Origin: Pseudomonadota bacterium
GTDB lineage: Bacteria > Desulfobacterota > Syntrophorhabdia > Syntrophorhabdales > Syntrophorhabdaceae
DNA length: 64,000 bases
Direction of reading: 5' to 3'
NCBI GenBank assembly: GCA_026388315.1
Contig: JAPLKA010000084.1
Coordinates: 28,769-92,768 of the forward strand
Of the stretch, positions 25,542-33,799 are shown piece after piece. The notes beneath the pieces were generated by a model that was not told the DNA's origin, did not search any database, and saw nothing but the letters and a program-made list of their open reading frames with translations. The position numbers and the translations under genes were made by a program. Within the stretch, counting starts at the first letter, position 1; every line of letters begins with the position of its first letter.

Positions 25542-27893
25542 TCATTTTTTATTTTTTTCTCTTAATGCCATAAGCACACGTTCGGATGTGACGGGAAGCT
25601 CCTGTATCCTCACTCCTGTGGCGTCATAAACGGCATTTAATATAGCAGGGATCGTCGGCATGATTGCACCTTCACCGACTTCCTTTGCGCCAAAAGGACC
25701 GTTGGGCTCATTGCTCTCAATAATGATTGTTTTCACATTGGGCATATCAAGAGAAGTTGCTATCCGGTATTCTCCGAGTGTCGGGTTTGCCACCCTTCCC
25801 TTGTCATCAAACTTTATCTCTTCAAACAACGCTTCACCTAATCCCATAGAGAGAGAACCCTGCATCTGCCCTTCGACATTTGTACGGTTAATGGCAAAAC
25901 CACAGTCATGGGCATCGGTCATATCGTCTACCGTAACCTTACCGGTTTCCATATCCACCGTAACTTCCACAATCTGAGCCGAGCACCCATAGGCAGGGGA
26001 TGTCCCCACTGTGGCGCCCTTGTATTTTCCTCCCAACTCTCCCGGTTTATATGCACCACCTCCTACGACGACCCCTTTCTCGAGGTACGCAATGCGTGCC
26101 GCCTCTTCAAATGTCAGTTCATCCCCACCGGGCTGCTCAAGCCACCCCCGGTGTTCTTTGATGTAATTTGACCTGAGGGCGGAAAAATCAACTTTTCCTT
26201 TCTTGAAGAGAATAACCCCGTTTTTTATATCCATATCCTCCACGGGGATTTTCATTTTTTCCGAAAGGACTTCCAGCACCTGCCGCTTAACATCTTCTGC
26301 TGCCTCTTTCACTGCATGACCGGACATGAGGGTCTGCCGCGATGAATAGGCCCCGAGGTCAATACCAAAATCAGTATCACCCGAAGACACCCTTACATCC
26401 TCGTACCGCACCCCAAGCGCCTCCGCTGCTATCATAGTAAGAACCGTATCGGAGCCCTGCCCGATATCCGCTGCCGGAGTATAAAGATTTACTGTACCTC
26501 CGTCCTCTGAAAGCTTTATCATTGCCGTTGAATGGAAGGTTTCCGAGCGGTAAATAGGAAATCCTGCACCGGATACGAAGAAACCGCATGCTACACCAAT
26601 CCCTTTGCCCTTCGGGAGTTTGCCTTTCTTGTCTTTCCATCCCGAACCATCACGGATTGCCTCCAGACATTCCTTCATTCCCAGACTGCTCATGTTGAAA
26701 TCATTGCAGGTCACATCACCTCTCTGCATGATATTCTTAAGCCTGAATTCAATAGGGTCCATGCCGAGTTCTTCCGCAATTACATCCAGTTGCTGCTCCC
26801 ACGCCGCCCTCGCCGCAACGCCGCCGTGTCCGCGCTGTGCACCGTTGGCAGGTTTATTTGTGTATATTCTGTAACCGTCATATTTCATATTGGGAAGCTT
26901 GTAAGGTGCACCGAGAAGGGAACCTGCATAGTATACCGTGGCAATGCCAAAGCTTGAATAGGCACCACCGTCGAGATAGCATGTATTCTTTAAGGCAATG
27001 AGGGTGCCGTCTTTTTTTACACCCGTTGTCAGCTCATGGAAAAACTGGTGACGTGCACGGCTATGCCAGAACACCTGCTCTCTGGTGAAACCCATTTTCA
27101 CGGGTCTTCCCGTGCGCACGGAAAGAAGACATGCAGAAAGTTCAAGTGTATTTGCCGACGCCTTCGGTCCAAAACCGCCGCCCACATAAGGCATTGTGAC
27201 CCTTACTTTTCCTATCGGGATGCCAAGCACCATTGAAACAGTCCGCTGAACATAATGAGGTGTCTGGGTAGACGAGTAAAGGGTAAGGTTCCCGGTGTAG
27301 TCATAGACGGCAACACAGGCCTGCGGTTCAAGAAAGGCCCCATCCTGTTTCTTATTTACAAATTTATCCGTTCTTATATAATCGCATCCCTTTAAGGCAT
27401 CCTCAACGTTCCCGAACTCCTGATGAACCTCAGCGCCTATATTGTTCGGGTAATCATCGTGGATTGCCGGCGCCCCCTCTTTTATGGCTTCAAAGGGATC
27501 AAGAAGAATCGGCAGTTCTTCATACTCTACCTCTATCAATGAAACAGCCTCGAGGGCAGTCTCTAAATCTACTGCAGCTACAGCAGCGATTTCATCTCCC
27601 ACATATCTGACTTTATCGAAACTAAACACAGTCTCATCGTATCTGGCAGGACTTACGCCGAATTTTACAGGACCTGCCTCCTGTGCAGTTACTACGTCCT
27701 TAACACCAATTAGCCTTTTTGCCTTTGATGTGTCGATATGCTTAATCTTTGCGTGTGCAAGGGGGCTCTGAAGAAGCGCCCCGTACAACATATTCGGCAT
27801 GGAGAGGTCTGCGGCATAGCGCGCATCCCCTGTGACCTTTACACGGGCATCGACCTTGGGAAGCCTTGAATTTATCACATTAAAGTCCTTCAT
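25542..27893 (-). CDS. Molybdopterin-binding large subunit, xanthine dehydrogenase/4-hydroxybenzoyl-CoA reductase family
   Basis: A 783-residue catalytic subunit that binds molybdenum cofactor. N-terminal aldehyde oxidase a/b hammerhead (VKVTGDARYAADLSMPNMLYGALLQSP, residues about 17-110), then the Mo-binding domain with YVGGGFGPKASANTLE, NGAQRGHGGVAARAAWEQQLD, GAYSSRQTLMSGHAV and the C-terminal FGAKEVGEGAIMPTIPA, in which the conserved Glu is the family's catalytic base. With the two genes that follow it forms a three-subunit enzyme. In context the closest role is reductive removal of a ring hydroxyl from an aryl-CoA, as 4-hydroxybenzoyl-CoA reductase does. Some family members instead hydroxylate, so direction is not proven. 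Confidence 0.88.
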   Translation of the reverse strand: MKDFNVINSRLPKVDARVKVTGDARYAADLSMPNMLYGALLQSPLAHAKIKHIDTSKAKRLIGVKDVVTAQEAGPVKFGVSPARYDETVFSFDKVRYVGDEIAAVAAVDLETALEAVSLIEVEYEELPILLDPFEAIKEGAPAIHDDYPNNIGAEVHQEFGNVEDALKGCDYIRTDKFVNKKQDGAFLEPQACVAVYDYTGNLTLYSSTQTPHYVQRTVSMVLGIPIGKVRVTMPYVGGGFGPKASANTLELSACLLSVRTGRPVKMGFTREQVFWHSRARHQFFHELTTGVKKDGTLIALKNTCYLDGGAYSSFGIATVYYAGSLLGAPYKLPNMKYDGYRIYTNKPANGAQRGHGGVAARAAWEQQLDVIAEELGMDPIEFRLKNIMQRGDVTCNDFNMSSLGMKECLEAIRDGSGWKDKKGKLPKGKGIGVACGFFVSGAGFPIYRSETFHSTAMIKLSEDGGTVNLYTPAADIGQGSDTVLTMIAAEALGVRYEDVRVSSGDTDFGIDLGAYSSRQTLMSGHAVKEAAEDVKRQVLEVLSEKMKIPVEDMDIKNGVILFKKGKVDFSALRSNYIKEHRGWLEQPGGDELTFEEAARIAYLEKGVVVGGGAYKPGELGGKYKGATVGTSPAYGCSAQIVEVTVDMETGKVTVDDMTDAHDCGFAINRTNVEGQMQGSLSMGLGEALFEEIKFDDKGRVANPTLGEYRIATSLDMPNVKTIIIESNEPNGPFGAKEVGEGAIMPTIPAILNAVYDATGVRIQELPVTSERVLMALREKNKK

Positions 27894-27912
27894 AATATGC
27901 TTTCCTCCTTGA

Positions 27913-28383
27913 TTATTTCTTCATGTTCTCCGATGCAGCCTTCACAGCCTCTACGATCTTTTGATACCCTGTGCATCTGCAGAGATTGCCTGATATAGCC
28001 TCTCGAATCTCATATTCTGAAGGATCAGGATTTTTATCCAGAAGGCTTTTTGCCGAAAGAACCATCCCGGGGGTACAAAAACCACACTGAATAGCACCAT
28101 GGTCTACAAAGGCCTGCTGGAGAGGATGGAGCGTCTGGCCCTCCGCAACCCCTTCAATTGTCGAAACCTGGCTGCCGTTTGCCTGGACGGCAAGGACCAG
28201 ACAGGAATTCACGGGTCTTCCGTCAAGGATTACCGTGCATGCGCCACAGTCCCCTATCCCGCATCCCTCTTTTGTTCCGAGCAGATTAAGGTCTTCTCTT
28301 AATACCTGGGCAAGGGTCTCGTTTGGGGCAACAGCAATTTCATATTCTTTATTATTTACAAAAAGCGTTATAAGTTGTTTCAT
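27913..28383 (-). CDS. [2Fe-2S] subunit of the Mo-enzyme
   Basis: Electron-transfer subunit of about 156 residues with two [2Fe-2S] clusters. The plant-ferredoxin type motif is GTKEGCGIGDCGACTVILDG with a fourth Cys 12 residues on (VNSCL), and the all-helical C-terminal domain has IQCGFCTPGMVL and GNLCRCTGYQKIV. It links the flavin and molybdenum subunits and matches HcrC/XdhC-type small subunits in size. ATG 28383 is preferred over the TTG at 28404 because GAGG precedes it at good spacing. Lies 19 bases before the large-subunit gene. Confidence 0.93.
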   Translation of the reverse strand: MKQLITLFVNNKEYEIAVAPNETLAQVLREDLNLLGTKEGCGIGDCGACTVILDGRPVNSCLVLAVQANGSQVSTIEGVAEGQTLHPLQQAFVDHGAIQCGFCTPGMVLSAKSLLDKNPDPSEYEIREAISGNLCRCTGYQKIVEAVKAASENMKK

Positions 28384-28404
28384 CGCACACCTCTTTCTCC
28401 TCAA

Positions 28405-29283
28405 TTAGCCTTGGGCTTCTTTTACTGCAGCCAATAATGTCCTTTTTGTTAATACTTCCACCATTGCGCAACGATATTCAGCGCCGCCTCTGATGTCTGT
28501 AATAGGAGTACAGTCGGTTCCCGCAAGCCGGGCTGCCTTTTCTAAAAGCGCATCGGTGGGTTTTTCACCGATTAAAACCTTTTCTGCCGATACCGCGTGA
28601 ATGGCTGTTGGTGCAACGGAGCTCAATATAACTTTAGCATCTTTTATCACACCATCAGGACTATTCAGGGTAATCCTCGACGCCACTGCCACAATTGCTA
28701 TCTCGAGGGACTTTCTGTGTCCTAATTTTATATAGTCACTTCCTGTGAATGGCGGCATTTCATCGACTACAATCCTGCTTAATATCTCGTCCGGCCTCAT
28801 TATGGTTGCACCGGGAGCCAGGAAAAAGTCATCAAGGGCGACCTCTCTGATACCCTTCACGCTTTCCAGTTTTACCTTTGCACCCATTGCGAGAAGCGGA
28901 GGCGGAAGATCGGCTGCAGGCCGTGCAGTAACTATATTTCCCCCTATGGTTGCCCTGTTCCTGATAAGGGGTGAGCCCAATGCCCTTGCTGCCTTAGCAA
29001 GAGAAGGGAGCCTTTTCCTGATAATTTCAAACTCCGCTAACTTTGCCACAATGAGGTGAGCCCCGATAGAGATACTCCCGTTTACCGGCCCTATTTCAGA
29101 CAGCCCCGAAACCTTTGCAATGCTTACGAGGTACCTGGGTGAAAGTAAGCCTTTTTTCATATTTACCAGGATATCTGTCCCGCCTGCGATGATTTTTGCA
29201 TTGCTATTCAAATCCGACATGATTTTACATGCTTCAGACATATCCCTCGGCTCGTAATAAACAAATTTTGGTAATATAAGCAT
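28405..29283 (-). CDS. FAD-binding subunit of the Mo-enzyme (no [4Fe-4S] insertion)
   Basis: A 292-residue flavin subunit of the CoxM/XdhB type. FAD-binding motifs: AKIIAGGTDILVNMKKG (about residues 30-46) and RNRATIGGNIVTARPAADLPP (about 107-127), with the CO dehydrogenase flavoprotein C-terminal domain from about 175. HcrB of 4-hydroxybenzoyl-CoA reductase carries an inserted loop with four Cys binding an extra [4Fe-4S] cluster; here only three cysteines exist (19, 258, 272), none in that region, and the chain is short. The enzyme therefore lacks that cluster and probably uses a different electron partner. AGGAGG precedes the ATG. Confidence 0.88.
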   Translation of the reverse strand: MLILPKFVYYEPRDMSEACKIMSDLNSNAKIIAGGTDILVNMKKGLLSPRYLVSIAKVSGLSEIGPVNGSISIGAHLIVAKLAEFEIIRKRLPSLAKAARALGSPLIRNRATIGGNIVTARPAADLPPPLLAMGAKVKLESVKGIREVALDDFFLAPGATIMRPDEILSRIVVDEMPPFTGSDYIKLGHRKSLEIAIVAVASRITLNSPDGVIKDAKVILSSVAPTAIHAVSAEKVLIGEKPTDALLEKAARLAGTDCTPITDIRGGAEYRCAMVEVLTKRTLLAAVKEAQG

Positions 29284-29310
29284 CCAAGCCTCCTTTAAAA
29301 CTTAAATTAA

Positions 29311-30528
29311 TTATCCAAACAGCTTCAAACCTGCATCAACTAATGCCTGAGCAAAAAGGGTTTCTTCAATGTTTGCATCAACCTCTATAACTTCAACCTC
29401 AGGCTTCAAGCCTTTTTTTAATTCGTCCACAAATATCCTGTCTTCTTCAGGATCATATGTTGCGCTCCCCGGTATATCAAAATTGGTCCAGCCCTTTAGC
29501 GGAATTACAACCTTTACCGGTCCTTTCGACTTGTTCAGTTTTTCCGTAAAGGCGGCTGCAGCCCTTCTGAGTTCGTCAGGGGAAGCCCTGAGCCATGTGC
29601 GGAACCTGTCAAGATCATACTTCTTGCGCGCTTTGTGATCGTCAGTGTACCTGGATTTGGGAGGAGTAACATAGTTTATCCCGCCGGTGGAGATAATCTG
29701 CGGGATACCAACTTTTCCTGCTGCCTCCATACGATTTGGTCCGGCATCCTTCATACCGCCAACAAGATGCTCAATAACACCGCCGGGGGCAAGGTCTATC
29801 ACCCCGTCAAAAAATCCTTGTTCAATCATGATCTCCATAGCCTTATCGCTGATCCCTGCCGCAGAAAAACCTATAACCTGATACCCCTTTTCCTCGAGCA
29901 TTGCCCTCATAGTGCTCGCACACTTTTCAACAGGGCTCAGCATCGTAATGGCAATGGCCTTCTTCTTTTCAGCTTCCCCTTTCGTTTGGATTGGAGTGAC
30001 CTCAGCCATAGCACATACCGCATGAACTCCCCTGTCTATTACATTTTTGAGAATATCGCTCAACCCTGATATTTCTATCACAGAATGCATAAGGGATATA
30101 TCGCCAACATCAATATACCTGGTTGACATGCCCGGCAAGGCAGCCGTTGCGGATATCATAAGCTTGGGGACTCCAAAGGGAAGTGCCCTCATCACGTCCG
30201 TTGCCATCAGGGAGCCGGTGGAACCACCAATACCAATGATCCCGTCAAGCTTCCCTTCTTTCCGCATACTCAATGCTATAACTTGCGCACCCTTTGTCAT
30301 GATTGCAGTGTTCTTTGCCCTTTCCCCGGATGCAAGGATCTCTTCAAAACTGCTTCCTCCTGCTTTCGCTACTTCCTGAGGGGGGATATCGGCCTTCATG
30401 TCTTCTGCCAGCCTCATGGACATATCGAGAATCACGGGTAATTTACCAAGTTCTTTTATCCTGTCTCTCAAATAAAACGTTTCCACTCCCTTTGTATCGA
30501 GGGTAGAGACGATCAGTATCGTTTTCAC
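29311..30528 (-). CDS. Tm-1-like ATP-binding domain protein (UPF0261), copy 2
   Basis: A 405-residue paralogue of the protein at 20470. Shared signatures: IVSTLDTKGVETFYLRD at the N-terminus, GIIGIGGSTGSLMATDVMRALPFGVPKLMISATA, VHAVCAMAEV, VIGFSAAGISDKAMEIMIEQGFFDGVIDLAPGGV and KVVIPLKGWTNFDIPGS near the end. The two copies are clearly diverged, so they are old paralogues and not a recent duplication. Its ATG overlaps the ligase stop (ATGA), giving translational coupling to the CoA/AMP ligase. Reaction unknown. Confidence 0.85.
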   Translation of the reverse strand: MKTILIVSTLDTKGVETFYLRDRIKELGKLPVILDMSMRLAEDMKADIPPQEVAKAGGSSFEEILASGERAKNTAIMTKGAQVIALSMRKEGKLDGIIGIGGSTGSLMATDVMRALPFGVPKLMISATAALPGMSTRYIDVGDISLMHSVIEISGLSDILKNVIDRGVHAVCAMAEVTPIQTKGEAEKKKAIAITMLSPVEKCASTMRAMLEEKGYQVIGFSAAGISDKAMEIMIEQGFFDGVIDLAPGGVIEHLVGGMKDAGPNRMEAAGKVGIPQIISTGGINYVTPPKSRYTDDHKARKKYDLDRFRTWLRASPDELRRAAAAFTEKLNKSKGPVKVVIPLKGWTNFDIPGSATYDPEEDRIFVDELKKGLKPEVEVIEVDANIEETLFAQALVDAGLKLFG

Positions 30529-32177
30529 TGTTGTCCTCCGGCCACCTTCTTCTCGATGTCACTTTTGAGCACCTTCTTGTCCACTTTGCCGGAGTCTCCC
30601 ACGGTGGGAAGGGCACTAACAATTTCGAGCCTCTCGGGAAGTTTGAAGGCGGCAAGTTTTTTCTTTTTCAGGAAGGAAACCATTTCGTCTTTTGAGAGGG
30701 TCTGGCCGCCCTTGAGAACCACATAGGCACAGGCCCGCTCGCCCATCTCCCTGTCGGGGTAACCTACAATCGCAACATTTGCAATCTTCGGATGTTCATT
30801 CAGAATGCCTTCGATTTCAGCGGGGTATATGTTCTGACCGCCCCTGATAATCATATCTTTCGATCTGCCCATTATCCAGAGACAGCCGTCCTCTGCCCTT
30901 ACAATATCGCCGGTTGTGGTCCATCCAGTCTCATCGAATACGGGAGCCGTCGATTCAGGATCGCGGTAATACCCTGCCGGCGCATGTGGTCCCCGGAACC
31001 ATAATTGACCGGGTTGTCCGTCGGGAACCTCTTTTCCGTTATCATCGAGGAGTCTTACTTTGTTGCCGGGCAGCATCCTCCCCACAGTCCTGCGCCTTAT
31101 TTGGCCCGGATCATCGATAGTACAACCGGATACAGAACCCACATCCTGAGTGCCCAGATCACTGGTAATGGTGGCCTGAAACCTTTGTTCCGCCTCTTCG
31201 GCCACCTGCGGTGGCAGATATCCTCCGGCAGAGCGGATGAACCGGAGCGAGCTCAGATCATACTTCTTTTCATCCACTTCCAGCATACGCACCAGATGGG
31301 TCGGCACCACACCGATGGCCGTTGCCTTTTCTTTCTCTATCAACTTTAGAGCCCCTTCGGGATCAAACTCCTCCATCATTACGGTCTTTGCGCCTACCAG
31401 CGGTGCGGCAAAGTACGTCAGCGTCCCCGCTGCCCCTCCCGCATGGGGCGCAATCGCCACCGCGATATCATTTTTTGTCAGTTTCCAGATATCGACCCGC
31501 GCCTTTGACGTGCATATCCTCGACGCCTCGGGCCACTCCACCAGCTTCGGCAAACCTGTGGTACCTGTGGTGCTGGTCAGCAGACCGACGTCGGAATAGG
31601 GACTGAACTTTCTGTTATCGAGTTCTTTATATTTCGATTCGTCAATATCCTGGTTCGCGAGTTTGATCAGAGAGGAGGTCCCTTCAGGTGCATCAGCCGG
31701 AACTTCCTCATCAAAGAGAAAGAAGTTTTTCAGATAGGGAGCGGTCTTTTTCAACTCCCTGTACATTTCAAGATAATTGAATTTTCGGTAAACATGAGGA
31801 ATAGCAACGGCCACAGCCTCTGTCCGTTCTACCATATAGGTCAGTTCCTTTTCCCTCAGATAGGGGTAGACAGTAAGAGAAATCAAACCGGCACGTTCGG
31901 CAGCGATACGGGCGATGAACCCGTACACGCTGTTGGGGGCTTGAATGATAATCCGTGCATCCTTGGGAATGCCCATGCTCACCCATGCATAGGCAAGATT
32001 ATTAAGGAGTCTCCAGGCCTGTTTCCACGTCACCCGATAGGTCGAGTCTACGAGAGCCTCGTTGTCGCCATATTCGAGGGCGTTTCTTCGCCAGAAATCA
32101 GAAAAGACTTCGTCAGTCCAATAGCCATCTCTCTTAAATTCGCTAATCATCTCATCTGTATATCGTATCGGTCTCAT
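30525..32177 (-). CDS. Aromatic acid:CoA/AMP ligase (adenylate-forming enzyme)
   Basis: A 550-residue ANL-superfamily adenylate-forming enzyme. Core motifs: TSTTGTTGLPKLVEW (P-loop-like), the AMP-binding region around SAGGYLPP, TGDIVRAEDGCLWIMGRSKDMIIRGGQNIYP, and the C-terminal lysine region GDSGKVDKK. Overall it looks nearer to 2,3-dihydroxybenzoate-AMP ligases (EntE/DhbE) than to classical benzoate-CoA ligases, an impression from the N-terminal part (YWTDEVFSDFWRR). In this operon it should activate the hydroxybenzoate made by the UbiD carboxylase to its CoA thioester before ring dehydroxylation. Start ATG 32177 follows AAAGGGGA. Confidence 0.82.
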   Translation of the reverse strand: MRPIRYTDEMISEFKRDGYWTDEVFSDFWRRNALEYGDNEALVDSTYRVTWKQAWRLLNNLAYAWVSMGIPKDARIIIQAPNSVYGFIARIAAERAGLISLTVYPYLREKELTYMVERTEAVAVAIPHVYRKFNYLEMYRELKKTAPYLKNFFLFDEEVPADAPEGTSSLIKLANQDIDESKYKELDNRKFSPYSDVGLLTSTTGTTGLPKLVEWPEASRICTSKARVDIWKLTKNDIAVAIAPHAGGAAGTLTYFAAPLVGAKTVMMEEFDPEGALKLIEKEKATAIGVVPTHLVRMLEVDEKKYDLSSLRFIRSAGGYLPPQVAEEAEQRFQATITSDLGTQDVGSVSGCTIDDPGQIRRRTVGRMLPGNKVRLLDDNGKEVPDGQPGQLWFRGPHAPAGYYRDPESTAPVFDETGWTTTGDIVRAEDGCLWIMGRSKDMIIRGGQNIYPAEIEGILNEHPKIANVAIVGYPDREMGERACAYVVLKGGQTLSKDEMVSFLKKKKLAAFKLPERLEIVSALPTVGDSGKVDKKVLKSDIEKKVAGGQQ

Positions 32178-32196
32178 AGCGTTCCCCTTTATTTTC

Positions 32197-32264
32197 GTGA
32201 ATAGCCGTTAGTGAATAGTGAATAGTTTGAAACATTTTTTATGCAGGCGACCACTGTTCACTGA
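32197..32264. repeat. ACTATTCACT-family repeat inside the aromatic operon
   Basis: GTGAATAGCCGTTAGTGAAT plus further AGTGAATAGT units (32197-32226) face an inverted GTTCACTGAA (32255-32264). It fills most of the 98-base gap between ubiD and the ligase gene, so it is transcribed with the operon and could form an RNA hairpin there. Confidence 0.5.
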
Positions 32265-32275
32265 ATTTGCTATCC

Positions 32276-33682
32276 TTACAACCCCAACTCTGCCCAGCGG
32301 GATTGTACTTTTTTTACAATTTCAGGATCGAGCTCGATTGGTATGGGCTTTTCTTTCCATTCGTACGGGATAGTTGCATCAATGATAAGTCTGCCCGTTA
32401 TATCTCTCGCATCAATCGGCAGCGATGGATCGAGCGGTGTTGAACGACCCCTTTTGATTACCTGACAGCGGTTCGGCTGAAACCGGAAACTGAGGGCGTA
32501 AAGGACCCGGGGGATGTCCCATGGATCTATATCCTCATCCACAATGATTACCGTCTTCAGGCCATAGGCACCCATTTCAGTCGATATAGCGGCAGTACCG
32601 ACCTGGTCAACATGGCCCGGATACATCTGCTTCACCGAGATGATAGCCAGAAACCTTCCTGATCCTTCCGGAGGACAGTAGACGGCTTTAATGCCTGGAA
32701 TCTTCATATCGGTAAGCTGTTGCCAGAGCGTAGCGCCATAGGTGAGGGCCATCGTCATATGTGTATCCGTTACTGCACGGCCCACTGTTGTACCCCAGAA
32801 AATAGGATTATTCCTATATGTAACGCATTTAACACTGATGAAATTCCGGTCATCTGTCCCCACACCTGAGTAATATCCTGTATATTCTCCGAAGGGTCCT
32901 TCAGCCATAAATTTTTTGGGGTCTACTTCGCCTTCAACCACGATTTCAGCGTGCGCGGGTATCGGAAGGTCAACTGTTTCACCCTTTACAACCTCTATTG
33001 GCTCTCCACGGACAGCGCCGGCAAAGTCATACTCTGATGTAAAAGCTGATATACGCGCGGCGCCTACCAAGAAGAGAAGCGGGTCAGACCCAACAATATC
33101 GGCTACCGGCATGGGCTTCCCCATAGCTGCATATTTCTTCAGCATGATATCCGCATGTTTACCCTTGATAAACTGAGTGCCTAAATGATTTTTATCAAGA
33201 AGCTGCGCTCTGTAAGTTCCGAGATTCACCCAGCCAGTTTCAGGGTCTTTGGAAATAATAAAATGAGCAGTTCCAAAAAATCTGCCGCCATCTTTTGGGT
33301 AAAATTTGGGAACAGGAAATTTGAAAAGGTCAATATCATCGCCCTTCATGATATTCTGTTTACAGGGAGCCTGAGATCTGTCCACGAATTTCGGTGGCAC
33401 CGGGGTTTTACCCTTCTCTACCCAGAACCTCATGAGATCCACAAGGCTTGATTTTATAGGTGCACCCATGATCAACGAAAGTCTTTCAGTGGTTGTGCAG
33501 ACACTGGTGATGACAGGCGAACTGTACCCCTTCACGTTCTCAAAGAGCAATGCCGGCCCGCTTTTTTCCTCATTGAGCTTTGCAATATGGGACAATTCGA
33601 GATTCCAGTCTACTTCAGCCTTGACTTTCTTGAGTTGTCCCTCCTTTTCCGCTGCTTGAATAAAATCCCTCATGTCTTTCAT
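32276..33682 (-). CDS. UbiD-family prenyl-FMN (de)carboxylase
   Basis: A 468-residue UbiD-type enzyme, first gene of the operon. The catalytic Glu-Arg-Glu set is visible: Arg158 in NLGTYRAQLLD and Glu261/Glu266 in AEGPFGEYTGYY. Mn/K-prenyl-FMN binding residues lie around GTAHFIIS. Activity needs UbiX, encoded last in the operon. Beside phenylphosphate-synthase-like genes the likely reaction is carboxylation of a phosphorylated phenol; phenylphosphate carboxylase has two UbiD subunits plus two small ones, whereas this operon has one. AGGAGG lies seven bases before ATG 33682. Confidence 0.9.
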   Translation of the reverse strand: MKDMRDFIQAAEKEGQLKKVKAEVDWNLELSHIAKLNEEKSGPALLFENVKGYSSPVITSVCTTTERLSLIMGAPIKSSLVDLMRFWVEKGKTPVPPKFVDRSQAPCKQNIMKGDDIDLFKFPVPKFYPKDGGRFFGTAHFIISKDPETGWVNLGTYRAQLLDKNHLGTQFIKGKHADIMLKKYAAMGKPMPVADIVGSDPLLFLVGAARISAFTSEYDFAGAVRGEPIEVVKGETVDLPIPAHAEIVVEGEVDPKKFMAEGPFGEYTGYYSGVGTDDRNFISVKCVTYRNNPIFWGTTVGRAVTDTHMTMALTYGATLWQQLTDMKIPGIKAVYCPPEGSGRFLAIISVKQMYPGHVDQVGTAAISTEMGAYGLKTVIIVDEDIDPWDIPRVLYALSFRFQPNRCQVIKRGRSTPLDPSLPIDARDITGRLIIDATIPYEWKEKPIPIELDPEIVKKVQSRWAELGL

Positions 33683-33748
33683 GAATAGGCCTCCTATTAA
33701 ATTTTCTGTATGTTAGAAGAATCCTAAATACGCAAGAAATAGTCAAAT

Positions 33749-33763
33749 ACATAATAATTATGT
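33749..33763. promoter_or_regulatory. Palindromic candidate operator between lysR and ubiD
   Basis: ACATAAT-A-ATTATGT, a perfect 7-bp palindrome in the 117-base divergent gap. LysR-type regulators bind dyads of this size (T-N11-A), so this is a candidate binding site for the neighbouring regulator controlling the aromatic operon and itself. Confidence 0.5.
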
Positions 33764-33791
33764 TGTGCATAAATAAAAGTTATGGAATAAT
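33763..33791 (+). promoter_or_regulatory. Putative lysR promoter, start-proximal
   Basis: TTGTGC (33763-33768), 17-base spacer, AATAAT (33786-33791). The -10 box ends eight bases before GTG 33800 and there is no Shine-Dalgarno sequence. The -35 touches the palindrome at 33749-33763, fitting autorepression. Confidence 0.4.
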
Positions 33792-33799
33792 CCATTACA

